Shown in pieces: positions 56,145 through 64,000 of a DNA stretch of 64,000 nt; the first letter of the stretch is position 1; each line of letters starts with the position of its first letter. The notes under the pieces were generated by a model that worked only from the letters and a program-made list of their open reading frames with translations, was not told the DNA's origin and ran no database searches. Source of the stretch: Martelella sp. HB161492 (lineage in GTDB: Bacteria; Pseudomonadota; Alphaproteobacteria; Rhizobiales; Rhizobiaceae); NCBI RefSeq assembly GCF_013184775.1, contig NZ_JAATVV010000001.1, positions 248,001 to 312,000 of the forward strand, read 5' to 3'. Both the position numbers and the translations under genes were made by a program.

Positions 56145-57620
56145 TTAAAAGCCAATCGCTCTCAAGAGCAGGAAACAGCCGGCGGACATCAGCGCTGCTG
56201 CCGGCACGGTGATCACCCATGCGGCAATGATGGTCATGAAATGCGAGCGGCGCACCAGCTTGCGGCGTGTACGCTCCTGATGCGGCATGTCAGAGACCGG
56301 GCGGTCGCGCTCGATCTGCTGGGCGCGCCGCTCCATGTACCACTCCCGAAAGAAACCGACGCCGAACACACCGCCAACGGCAATATGCGTCGAGCTGACC
56401 GGCAGGCCGAGCCACGACGCGGCAATCACCGTGACAGCGGCGGAAAGCGCAACGCAATAGGCACGCATGGGGTTGAGTTTGGTGATCTGGTTGCCGACCA
56501 TGCCGATCAGCTTCGGGCCGAACAGAACCAGACCGAACGAGATTCCGAGCGCTCCGATCAGCATCACCCAGAGCGGGATCGCCACCTGACCGGCCACTTC
56601 AGACGTTTCATGCACGGAGGCAATTGCCGCCAGCGGTCCGACCGCATTGGCGACATCATTGGCGCCATGGGCAAAGGACAGCAGCCCGGCCGAGATCACC
56701 AGCGGCAGACGGAACAGGACTTTCAGCGACGCCTTGCGGTTTTCCAGCCCGCGTGACTGACGCCTGATGAAGGGCACAGAGACGAGACCGAGGATAATAC
56801 CCGCGACGATGCCGATCAGAACGGCATGGGAAAGATCGATCGCGATCACCTTTTTCAGGCCCTTCAGGGCCAGATAGGTGGCGAAGGCGGCGCTCATGAT
56901 GCCGATCAGCACGGGCACCCAGGTGCGCGCGGCGGCAAGCTTGTCATCGACATACATGATCCGCCACTTGATGAAGGCAAGCATGCCGGCGGCGAAAATA
57001 CCGCCGAGCAGCGGCGAGATCACCCAGCTGGCAGCAATACTGCCCATGGTCGGCCAGTTGACCGTTCCAAACCCGGCGGCAACGATGCCGGCTCCCATGA
57101 CGCCGCCGACAACGGCATGGGTCGTCGATACCGGCGCTCCGATCCAGGTGGCGATATTGACCCAGATGGATGCGGCAAGCAGTGCGGCCATCATCGCCCG
57201 CACGAAGATCGTCGAACTCGAAAGCGCCTGCGGATCGACAATGCCGGTCGAAATGGTTGAGACCACATCGCCACCGGCAAGCAGGGCGCCAGCACTTTCG
57301 CACACAGCGGCAATGGCGATGGCACCGAGCATGGAGAGCGCCTTTGCCCCGACAGCCGGCCCCATATTGTTGGCAACGTCATTGGCACCGATATTCAGCG
57401 CCATATAGGCACCGAAAGCGGATGCAACAATCACCGCCAGCCCCTGCGGTGAACCACCGGCAAACAGCGCTGCAGCAACCGCGGCGAGCGAAACGAAAAC
57501 CAGGCTGATGCCAACACCGACCAGAGGGCGGGATGTGTGCATGGAGGCTTGCTCGAGACGCGACAAGCGATTGAGGTCCTTGTCGAGCGTCTTCCACTGC
57601 CGGGTGGAGTCATCAGTCAA
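56145..57620 (-). CDS. PiT-family inorganic phosphate transporter
   Basis: A 491-residue membrane protein with about 11 helices. The duplicated PiT signature is present twice: NIGANDVANNMGPAVG and AHGANDVANAVGPLA, and paired GLPVSSTHIAVGGVFG / GAPVSTTHAVVGGVMG. PiT proteins take up metal-phosphate by proton symport. A basic cytoplasmic loop near the C-terminus is Arg-rich. The NUDIX gene lies upstream on the same strand. Confidence 0.93.
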   Translation of the reverse strand: MTDDSTRQWKTLDKDLNRLSRLEQASMHTSRPLVGVGISLVFVSLAAVAAALFAGGSPQGLAVIVASAFGAYMALNIGANDVANNMGPAVGAKALSMLGAIAIAAVCESAGALLAGGDVVSTISTGIVDPQALSSSTIFVRAMMAALLAASIWVNIATWIGAPVSTTHAVVGGVMGAGIVAAGFGTVNWPTMGSIAASWVISPLLGGIFAAGMLAFIKWRIMYVDDKLAAARTWVPVLIGIMSAAFATYLALKGLKKVIAIDLSHAVLIGIVAGIILGLVSVPFIRRQSRGLENRKASLKVLFRLPLVISAGLLSFAHGANDVANAVGPLAAIASVHETSEVAGQVAIPLWVMLIGALGISFGLVLFGPKLIGMVGNQITKLNPMRAYCVALSAAVTVIAASWLGLPVSSTHIAVGGVFGVGFFREWYMERRAQQIERDRPVSDMPHQERTRRKLVRRSHFMTIIAAWVITVPAAALMSAGCFLLLRAIGF

Positions 57621-57674
57621 TGTGAGTTTCCTTGAAGTCCTGCAGCCAACCTTGCCGCTGCGCCAGCTTCGATA

Positions 57675-58148
57675 TTACCGCGCCTTTTCAAGCAGTCCGG
57701 AAAGATCCATCAGGATCGCCTTGAGCTGTTCCTCGTCCACAGCCTTCGCCGCAGCTTCGGGTTTCATCCATTGCCGCTTCCGCTGATCCATTTCCGGAAA
57801 GTTGTCAAGCAACTTCTCGACCTCGATGGCGTAGACATCGACGATGGTCGGAACAGGCAGCCCGCCATCAACGATCTTCTTGTAACGATAACTGCCGATA
57901 CGGACCGGCGCACCGCCGCGCGGTTTCACCCCAGCTTCTTCCCAGGCCTCCTGCAATGCCGTCCCGCCGCCATCGGTGCCATAAAGGGGCCAGCCTTTCG
58001 GGATGATCCAGCGTCTCGTCGTGCGCGATGTGATCAGCAGAACCTCCGGCCCGGCCTTTTCCAGGCGGAAACACAGTGCGGCGATCTGCACACGGGCAGG
58101 CCGGCCCAGAAGCGGGGCAAGGTAGTTATTCCAGATCAGAGAAAACAT
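57675..58148 (-). CDS. NUDIX hydrolase
   Basis: A 157-residue protein. The Nudix box reads LQEAWEEAGV after GWPLYGTDGGGT; the two catalytic Glu residues are present although the first Arg is Gln. WIIPKGWP and the overall spacing match rhizobial NUDIX members close to the diphosphoinositol polyphosphate type. It hydrolyses a nucleoside diphosphate derivative, substrate unknown. ATG 58148 is the family start; the upstream frame is not. Confidence 0.88.
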   Translation of the reverse strand: MFSLIWNNYLAPLLGRPARVQIAALCFRLEKAGPEVLLITSRTTRRWIIPKGWPLYGTDGGGTALQEAWEEAGVKPRGGAPVRIGSYRYKKIVDGGLPVPTIVDVYAIEVEKLLDNFPEMDQRKRQWMKPEAAAKAVDEEQLKAILMDLSGLLEKAR

Positions 58149-58306
58149 CGGCAAACCGTTCAGGAGCGGGTTAATCTCTTGCTGTCTAATCAAAAGCAGC
58201 CAGAACCTCAAGCGCACAAAGCAAAACAGGCCAGAAACCCAGGCCGACCGACCCGGCTGCCGTCGGCCGCCGGCCCGCCCATGCTGCCGGCTCAAGAGAC
58301 TGGGCT

Positions 58307-60496
58307 TCAGGGGACCGGGTCAGGTTCCGGTGGCAGGCGGTCCACCTCGAGGCGCGGCAATGGGCGGGAATAGAGGAATCCCTGCAGGTCATCACAGCCG
58401 ATCCTCGTCAGCCCCTCATCCTGCAGCGGCGTTTCGACCCCTTCCGCCGTTGTCTTCAGACCCTTTGCATGGGCAAGATCGACGATGGCGCGGACAATGG
58501 CCGCATCATTGATGTTCTGCCCCAGCCCGCGGACGAAGCTTCGGTCGATCTTGATACGGTCGACATTGAGGCTTTGCAGGCGGCCAAGCGAGGAAAAGCC
58601 GGTTCCGAAGTCATCAATGGCGATCTGAACCCCGATTTCGCGCAGGACCCGAAGGTTCTCGACGGCTGCGTCGGTTTCGCCGGTGGCCGTCGTTTCGGTG
58701 ATCTCCAGTTCGAGCCGCTTCGGCAAAAGCCCCGTTTCCGCAAGGACCGCCTGCACCTTGGCCGCATATTCCGGATTATCCAGTTCAACACCCGATACAT
58801 TGACGGCGATGGTCATCGCCTGCCAGTTCACCGCCGCGCTGCAGGCATCCTTCAGCACACGCGCGCCAAGCGCTTCGATCAGGCCGGTTTCCTCGGCCAC
58901 GGGGATGAAGAGTTCAGGCGAGATCATGCCACGCTCGGGATGTTTCCAGCGCAGAAGCGCCTCATAGCCGACTGTGCGCCGCGTCCGGGCCGACCGGATC
59001 GGCTGATAGTGGACCTGCAGCTGGTCATCGGCACGCAGGGCCAGACGGAGATCCGCCTCGGTCTGGCGGCGTTGCTCGATCGTTTGGTCCATTTCCTGCG
59101 TGAAGAAGGAATAGCGCGCGCGCCCGGTCGTCTTCGAATAATAGAGCGCGACATCCGCCTTTCTGAGCAGGCTGACACGATCGACGCCATCAACAGGGGC
59201 AAGCGCGGCGCCAATGCTGACGCCGACAAAAACCGTATTGCCATCGATCTCGAACGGCCGGCGCGCCACATCGACCATCTGTTCGCACAGCCGGTTGATC
59301 TCCTCGATCTCGCCTCTGAGCAGGATCGTGAATTCATCTCCGCCAATCCGCGCGATGATGTCGCCCGGCCTCACGGTCGCCTGCAGCCTCTGGCTGAACT
59401 CGCGGATCAGCGCATCACCCATCGGATGGCCGAGCGTGTCGTTGACCTGCTTGAACCGGTCGAGATCCAGATAGACCAGCGCAATCGGCTCATGGCGCCG
59501 CAACGCAAGCGCCTGATCGACCTCATTGTTGAAATTCAGGCGGTTGGGAAGGCCCGTCAAGGGATCATGCAGCGCCAGATAACGTATCTGCTCCTCGCTG
59601 TCCTTGAGTTCTTCCGAGCGGCGATGGTGGAGAATGAGGAAAACAGCGATCACGATCAGCACCAGCAGGAACACGGCCACGAGCACCGGAACGACGTTCG
59701 CCATCACCGCGGAACCGGGCCTGTAGGGATGCCAGACCAGATAGCCGATGATCTCTCCCTTGGCCGATTTCAGCGGCTGGCTGGAAACAGCCGGCTCGCT
59801 GCCCGGGGTCCAGGAAAAGTGAAGATCGGCGAACAGATAGTCGTTCTGCAATTCATCGATCAGGGAACCGTCGAGAAAGCGGATGGCGACATGGAAATAC
59901 TCATGGCCCGGCGCCTGGCTGAGCGCGCCGGTATCAGACACGATCGGTTTGACGCTGACGATGGCCGGATGTTTTCGCACCACGACCAGATCGGAAACGC
60001 CAGGGCTCAGCACCGTGTCGCTGACCTGGCTGTCATCGCCATCGCGCATCTTCTCGCGCAGGGCCTTCACCAGTGGAGCGACCTTGTCAGCGATATCAGA
60101 ATAGACCGACGGATCCGCCATCGCGCCGCTTGTGAAGGCAAACACCGGCCTGTCAGCCGGATCAAGCACATAGGCGCCGTCAATGCCGAAATAGTCATGC
60201 ATCCATTGGCCGAGATTGTTGTTGAGCCAGTTCTGGTCACCGGCGCGGGCCATTGTCACGGAATCATCCCAGACCGTCGCGCTCTCCTGGTCATGCGCAA
60301 CCGCGGTCTGCAGCTGGGACACCACCAGCTCAACCAGCCGCGCCTGGCGGTCAAGGGAGATCCGATCGGTTTCGTGACTGGACCAGGCCAGAAGCGCGAG
60401 AACACCAACCCCGATCATAATGGTCACAATCAAGGCAGGAAGCGCGCGCGTCAGCAGAAAATGTGACGGGCGGGAAGTCTGTGTGTGCTTGCTCAT
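58307..60496 (-). CDS. CHASE4-GGDEF-EAL bifunctional cyclic-di-GMP protein
   Basis: A 729-residue inner-membrane sensor. TM1 (about 14-38) and TM2 (268-290) flank a periplasmic CHASE4-type domain. The GGDEF motif (385-389) with its I-site RPGD (376-379) and a full EAL domain (EAL at 511-513, LEITETTA, DDFGTGFSSL, IKIDRSFV, EGVET) are all intact. Both synthase and phosphodiesterase sites look active. ATG 60496 is preferred over an upstream frame. Confidence 0.93.
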   Translation of the reverse strand: MSKHTQTSRPSHFLLTRALPALIVTIMIGVGVLALLAWSSHETDRISLDRQARLVELVVSQLQTAVAHDQESATVWDDSVTMARAGDQNWLNNNLGQWMHDYFGIDGAYVLDPADRPVFAFTSGAMADPSVYSDIADKVAPLVKALREKMRDGDDSQVSDTVLSPGVSDLVVVRKHPAIVSVKPIVSDTGALSQAPGHEYFHVAIRFLDGSLIDELQNDYLFADLHFSWTPGSEPAVSSQPLKSAKGEIIGYLVWHPYRPGSAVMANVVPVLVAVFLLVLIVIAVFLILHHRRSEELKDSEEQIRYLALHDPLTGLPNRLNFNNEVDQALALRRHEPIALVYLDLDRFKQVNDTLGHPMGDALIREFSQRLQATVRPGDIIARIGGDEFTILLRGEIEEINRLCEQMVDVARRPFEIDGNTVFVGVSIGAALAPVDGVDRVSLLRKADVALYYSKTTGRARYSFFTQEMDQTIEQRRQTEADLRLALRADDQLQVHYQPIRSARTRRTVGYEALLRWKHPERGMISPELFIPVAEETGLIEALGARVLKDACSAAVNWQAMTIAVNVSGVELDNPEYAAKVQAVLAETGLLPKRLELEITETTATGETDAAVENLRVLREIGVQIAIDDFGTGFSSLGRLQSLNVDRIKIDRSFVRGLGQNINDAAIVRAIVDLAHAKGLKTTAEGVETPLQDEGLTRIGCDDLQGFLYSRPLPRLEVDRLPPEPDPVP

Positions 60497-60825
60497 CCAT
60501 GGGTCCGAGATGCTAATATACGGCCGAATATGAGCAAATCTGCACATGAGGCAAGTAAATACTGGGTTACCTGTAAGGTAGCAGGACCTCATCGTGACAC
60601 CCCCGTGTCATCGGCAAAATCACCGCTTTCGCCACATTCCCTGTCCCTGCGGCTTGCCTAGCGGCGGCTTCACATCTATTAACTTTTATCAATGAACCAC
60701 GGACCCGGTGAAAATCCGGGTGGCTCTTCCGGCCGCCGATCCGCCGGACAACCTCTTTAATTTTGAAAATTCGCGACCCCGAACACGCCCCTATCGTGCC
60801 CGGACGTCAAAGATTTTGAGACAAG
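60497..60825. other. 329-base divergent region between the c-di-GMP gene and sulP
   Basis: No gene is convincing here. The right half contains the structured leader described separately; the left half should hold the minus-strand promoter. Confidence 0.6.
60700..60799 (+). promoter_or_regulatory. Hairpin-rich 5' leader of sulP
   Basis: Helix 1 pairs acccgg (60703-60708) with ccgggt (60716-60721) across a tgaaaat loop, compatible with a GAAA tetraloop. Helix 2 pairs tccggc (60728-60733) with gccgga (60743-60748). A small aatttt/aaaatt and cacg/cgtg hairpin follow. A candidate cis-regulatory RNA upstream of alphaproteobacterial sulfate transporters (sul1) has been described, as I recall; the sequence match was not tested. 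Confidence 0.45.
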
Positions 60826-62328
60826 ATGGCTACAAACACCTTTTCGCTTACCCGTTATCGCCAGGAATGGTTCGGCAATCCGCGCGCCGACATCCTCTCA
60901 GGCCTCGTCGTGGCGATGGCGCTCATTCCCGAGGCAATCGCCTTTTCGATCATCGCCGGCGTCGACCCCAAGGTCGGACTGTTCGCCTCCTTCTCGATTG
61001 CCGTGATCATCGCCTTTGTCGGCGGCAGGCCGGGCATGATTTCGGCCGCAACCGCCGCCACTGCCGTGCTGATGACGCCGCTGGTTGCCGATCACGGACT
61101 GGAATATCTGCTGGCTGCCACCGTGCTTGCCGGTGTGCTGCAGGTGATCTTCGGCATTCTTCGCCTGGGTTCGCTGATGCGTTTCGTGTCGAAATCGGTG
61201 ATGACCGGCTTCGTCAACGCGCTGGCGATCCTGATTTTCATGGCGCAGCTGCCGCAGCTGATCAATGTGCCGTGGCTGACCTATCCGCTGATCGCGGCTG
61301 CGCTGGCAATCATCTATCTTCTGCCCTATGTCACCCGCGCCGTGCCCTCGCCGCTGATTGCCATCATCGTCATCACTGCGCTGTCGATGATCTTCGGCTT
61401 CAATGTCAACCATGTCGGAGACATGGGGGCACTGCCTGAAAGCTTCCCGTCCTTCCACATGCCGGCCGTGCCCTTCACGCTTGAGACGCTGAAGATCATC
61501 CTGCCCTATTCGCTGGCGGTCGCACTTGTCGGCCTGATGGAAAGCCTGATGACGGCCCAGCTGATCGATGATCTGACCGATACGCGCTCCAACAAGAACC
61601 GCGAATGCGTTGGCCAGGGCGTTGCCAATTTCGCCACCGGCTTTATCGGCGCCATGGCCGGCTGTGCCATGATCGGCCAGTCGATGATCAATGTGAAATC
61701 GGGTGGCCGCGGGCGGCTGTCCACGTTCATTGCCGGCCTTGTGCTGCTGATCCTCGTCGTCGTGCTCGACAAATGGGTGAGCCAGATCCCGATGCCGGCA
61801 CTGGTGGCGGTAATGATCATGGTTTCGATCGGCACCTTCTCCTGGTCGTCGATCAAGAACCTGAAGCACCATCCGCGCTCGTCCTCGATTGTCATGCTGG
61901 CAGTGGTTGCCGTTGTCGTTGCCACCCACAATCTGGCGCTCGGCGTTCTGACCGGCGTGCTTCTGTCCGGCATTTTCTTCGCCGCAAAGATCGCCCGGCT
62001 GTTTTCCGTCTCCTCGACACTGTCGGATGATCAGACGGTGCGGACCTACAATGTCCATGGACAATTGTTCTTTGCTTCGGTCGAACGCTTCAACCAGGCC
62101 TTCGATTTCAAGGAGGCGCTGGAAAAGGTCGTCATCGATGTCTCCCGCGCACATATTTGGGATATATCAAGTGTCTCCGCACTGGACATGGTAGTGTTGA
62201 AATTCAGGCGTGAAGGCGCCGACGTGGAGGTCATCGGCCTCAACGAAGCGAGCGCCACGATCGTCGACAAGCTGGCCGTGCACGACAAGCCGGATGCGCT
62301 TGAGCGCTCGCTCGACCAGGGCCACTGA
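60826..62328 (+). CDS. SulP-family inorganic anion transporter with STAS domain
   Basis: A 500-residue transporter. The membrane part opens with [39 protein letters not shown], the SulP signature, followed by [13 protein letters not shown] and a [30 protein letters not shown]. The C-terminal STAS domain covers about residues 405-490 ([21 protein letters not shown]). Substrate may be sulfate or bicarbonate. A Usp gene follows after a strong stem-loop. Confidence 0.93.
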   Translation: MATNTFSLTRYRQEWFGNPRADILSGLVVAMALIPEAIAFSIIAGVDPKVGLFASFSIAVIIAFVGGRPGMISAATAATAVLMTPLVADHGLEYLLAATVLAGVLQVIFGILRLGSLMRFVSKSVMTGFVNALAILIFMAQLPQLINVPWLTYPLIAAALAIIYLLPYVTRAVPSPLIAIIVITALSMIFGFNVNHVGDMGALPESFPSFHMPAVPFTLETLKIILPYSLAVALVGLMESLMTAQLIDDLTDTRSNKNRECVGQGVANFATGFIGAMAGCAMIGQSMINVKSGGRGRLSTFIAGLVLLILVVVLDKWVSQIPMPALVAVMIMVSIGTFSWSSIKNLKHHPRSSSIVMLAVVAVVVATHNLALGVLTGVLLSGIFFAAKIARLFSVSSTLSDDQTVRTYNVHGQLFFASVERFNQAFDFKEALEKVVIDVSRAHIWDISSVSALDMVVLKFRREGADVEVIGLNEASATIVDKLAVHDKPDALERSLDQGH

Positions 62329-62335
62329 GGTGCCC

Positions 62336-62361
62336 GCGCGTGGGGGATATCTCCCGCGCGC
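62336..62361 (+). other. Stem-loop between sulP and usp
   Basis: gcgcgtggg (62336-62344) pairs with cccgcgcgc (62353-62361) with one G-U pair; two further pairs could close an atat tetraloop. No T-run follows. It could stabilise or partly terminate the sulP message. Confidence 0.55.
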
Positions 62362-62424
62362 CCCGGCCAGTTTCAACACTGTTTACAAGGTCCGGCACCC
62401 AAGGCCGGCCAGAGGGGGAACCCC

Positions 62425-63279
62425 ATGGACAAGCTGACAGCCTTTATTGATGGTTCGATCTATGCCGAAAGCGTGTGCGACCATGCTGCCTGGATGGCAG
62501 GCCGCATCGGAGCGCCGATCGAACTCGTCCACATTCTCGAAAAGCCGGTGGCAAACCAGGCGCCGGTCAATCTTGCCGGCACGATCGGACTTGGTGCTCG
62601 CACCGCCCTTCTTGAAGAACTTGCCGATCTGGATGCCCGCAATGCCCGCACCGCCCAGAAACGCGGCCGGTTGCTGCTGGAATCGGCCACCGAACGGCTG
62701 GCGCTCGGTGGCGTCGCCGACGTAACCACCAAGCTCAGAAACGGCGACTTCGTTGAAGCCGTTGAGGAGACCTGCACGGATTCGCGGGTGATCGTCATCG
62801 GCAAGCGCGGTGAAGGCGCCGATTTTGCCTCCGGCCATCTCGGATCCAATCTTGAGCGCGCCGTGCGCTCAGCCAAATGCCCGGTCTTCGTTGCCGCCCG
62901 CTCCTTCAAACCGATCCACAAAGTGCTGATCGCCTATGATGGCGGCCCGAGCGCCGAAAAGGCAATCGAACGCGTTGCGACAAGCGATATTCTCGAAGGC
63001 TGCACCTGCACGCTGGTCTCGGTCTGCGAAGACGGCGATGCGCTGGCGAAAAAGGCAAAGCAAGCCATTCACCGTCTCGAACATTCCAAGGTCGAGGCCA
63101 GCCTCATCATCCGCTCCGGCCACGCCGAGAAGGTGATCGAGGATATCGCTGCTGAGGAAAAGACCGATCTTCTGGTGATGGGCGCCTATGGCCATTCGCG
63201 GATCCGCTCGCTGATGATCGGCTCGACGACGACGGCAGTGCTGCGCGCCTGCCACATTCCGGTTCTGCTCCTGCGCTGA
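62425..63279 (+). CDS. Double-domain universal stress protein
   Basis: A 284-residue protein with two Usp domains. The N-terminal one begins LTAFIDGSIYAESVCDHAAW and carries GKRGEGADFASGHLGSNLERAV; the C-terminal one begins HKVLIAYDGGPSAEKAIERVA and ends GAYGHSRIRSLMIGSTTTAVLRACHIPVLLLR. The C-terminal G-x2-G-x9-G-S/T pattern suggests ATP binding. SulP-Usp pairing suggests transport is linked to stress. It is convergent with the LysR gene. Confidence 0.92.
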   Translation: MDKLTAFIDGSIYAESVCDHAAWMAGRIGAPIELVHILEKPVANQAPVNLAGTIGLGARTALLEELADLDARNARTAQKRGRLLLESATERLALGGVADVTTKLRNGDFVEAVEETCTDSRVIVIGKRGEGADFASGHLGSNLERAVRSAKCPVFVAARSFKPIHKVLIAYDGGPSAEKAIERVATSDILEGCTCTLVSVCEDGDALAKKAKQAIHRLEHSKVEASLIIRSGHAEKVIEDIAAEEKTDLLVMGAYGHSRIRSLMIGSTTTAVLRACHIPVLLLR

Positions 63280-63295
63280 AGCCTGTCAGATCCGT

Positions 63296-64000
63296 TTACT
63301 CTGCCTTTCGCCCGGCTGCGATCTTGCGGATCAGCCGGGCGAAATTCTGCGCGGTTGCAGATGGCTGCGCCCGGCGGTGGGCAACGGCCAGCAGCTGCGC
63401 CGGCGCCGGCGCGATGACATCAAGAAAGGCAACGCCGCGAATATTGAACTGGCGCATGGTCTCCGGCACCAGCGCAACACCGGTCTCCGCCGCGATCAGC
63501 GACAATATCGTGGCAATCTGCGGTGCGGGCTGACCGAGAACCGGCTCAAATCCGGCCGCCCGACAGGCCGCAAGCGTTGTGTCATGCAGGCTGACACCGA
63601 TGGCACGCGGCGTCAGAATGAATGCATCATCCTTCAGCGCCATCAGCTTTACCGGCTGCTTCGCCGATGCTGCGGCATGGCTGGACGGCACGGCGGCCAC
63701 CAGCCGCTCAGTCATCAAAGGCCGGATGTCCAGACTGTCAGGATCGGCCGATGACGGACGCACAAGACCAACATCAAGACTGCCATCAACGAGGCGGGCA
63801 ATCAGCCCGACCGAATTGATCTCGAAAAATGTCAGCTCGACCTCCGGATAATCGCGTCTGAAAGCGCGGATCGCGGCCGGGAAAAGCGGGTTCAGCGCAA
63901 CAGATCCCGAATAGCCGAGCGAAAGCTGACCGGTCATGCCTCCAGCCGCACGGCGGGCTGCCTGTTTTGCCTGTTCCGCAGCCCCCGGAAGCCCCTTCAC
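63296..64000 (-). CDS. LysR-family transcriptional regulator, C-terminal portion
   Basis: Only the effector-binding domain is in the window; the N-terminal HTH lies beyond the right edge. GQLSLGYSGSVALNPLFPAAIRAFRRDYPEVELTFFE and LDVGLVRPSS are the standard start of a LysR substrate domain, and ETGVALVPETMRQF appears near its end. The regulated genes and ligand are unknown. Confidence 0.9.
   Translation of the reverse strand: MKGLPGAAEQAKQAARRAAGGMTGQLSLGYSGSVALNPLFPAAIRAFRRDYPEVELTFFEINSVGLIARLVDGSLDVGLVRPSSADPDSLDIRPLMTERLVAAVPSSHAAASAKQPVKLMALKDDAFILTPRAIGVSLHDTTLAACRAAGFEPVLGQPAPQIATILSLIAAETGVALVPETMRQFNIRGVAFLDVIAPAPAQLLAVAHRRAQPSATAQNFARLIRKIAAGRKAE

Noticed and set aside
60898-62154. 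A 418-codon His/Asp-rich frame antisense to sulP
   Set aside because: Composition is an artefact of reading the complement of hydrophobic codons; the sense strand encodes a complete SulP protein.

Overview
The window is a GC-rich, gene-dense stretch of bacterial chromosome. Gene content and order point to an alphaproteobacterium of the Hyphomicrobiales (Rhizobiales), most likely Rhizobiaceae or a close relative. The evidence is the ffh / chorismate mutase / rpsP / rimM / trmD cluster, dapF-mtaB-ftsY-yciB next to ccmABCD-ccmG and acnA, a PodJ-type polar scaffold, hpt-cpdR, ftsEX, lysA-lptM-argH opposite tlpA, a DmeRF metal efflux pair, and dispersed double-palindrome repeats of the rhizobial RIME type. 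The genus cannot be fixed from sequence alone. I found no rRNA, tRNA, CRISPR array, insertion sequence or prophage. This is core chromosome with small accessory insertions.

Layout. 1-3.4 kb: the tail of a phospholipase C/acid phosphatase-like enzyme, a di-haem peroxidase, and an amino-acid ABC permease plus binding protein without an adjacent ATPase. 3.4-9.8 kb (minus strand): translation and secretion cluster ffh, chorismate mutase, rpsP, rimM, trmD, then a GNAT acetyltransferase and dmeR-dmeF placed before rplS. 10-13 kb: MBL-fold hydrolase, AlkD-like protein, DMT exporter. 13.3-19.3 kb (plus): dapF, two tandem uncharacterised membrane paralogues, mtaB, ftsY, yciB. 19.3-22.2 kb (minus): cytochrome c maturation genes ccmABCDG. 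22.5-28.3 kb: aconitase, a Gfo/Idh/MocA protein without the usual EKP lysine, an ArsR-SRPBCC pair with palindromic operators, and a DUF1223 protein. 28.4-34.1 kb: podJ with a structured leader, then a TSUP exporter and its TIGR02186 partner. 34.1-40 kb (minus): ligase-associated helicase and PdeM, two tandem YitT proteins, a TPR methyltransferase. 40-46.2 kb: small envelope proteins, pyrD, a LuxR-type response regulator, an S24 regulator with a TerB-like protein, a PlsC-like acyltransferase, a YdcF protein. 46.5-49.5 kb: ftsEX, hpt, cpdR. 49.5-58.1 kb: a TIGR02302 membrane protein, lysA, lptM, argH, tlpA, a PiT phosphate transporter, a NUDIX hydrolase. 58.3-64 kb: a CHASE4-GGDEF-EAL protein, a SulP transporter with a structured leader, a double universal stress protein, and the C-terminal part of a LysR regulator cut by the window edge.

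How the genes connect. Several encode one machine: SRP and its receptor (Ffh, FtsY), ribosome and tRNA maturation (S16, L19, RimM, TrmD, MtaB), haem delivery to apocytochromes (CcmA-D, CcmG, TlpA), cell division and polarity (FtsEX, PodJ, CpdR, YciB), and lysine/arginine/pyrimidine biosynthesis (DapF, LysA, ArgH, PyrD). The points most worth a second look are the podJ leader with two overlapping perfect inverted repeats, the hairpin-rich sulP leader, the tandem unknown membrane paralogues between dapF and mtaB, the metal-efflux insertion that splits trmD from rplS, and three RIME-like repeats, two of which supply the stop codon of a neighbouring gene.
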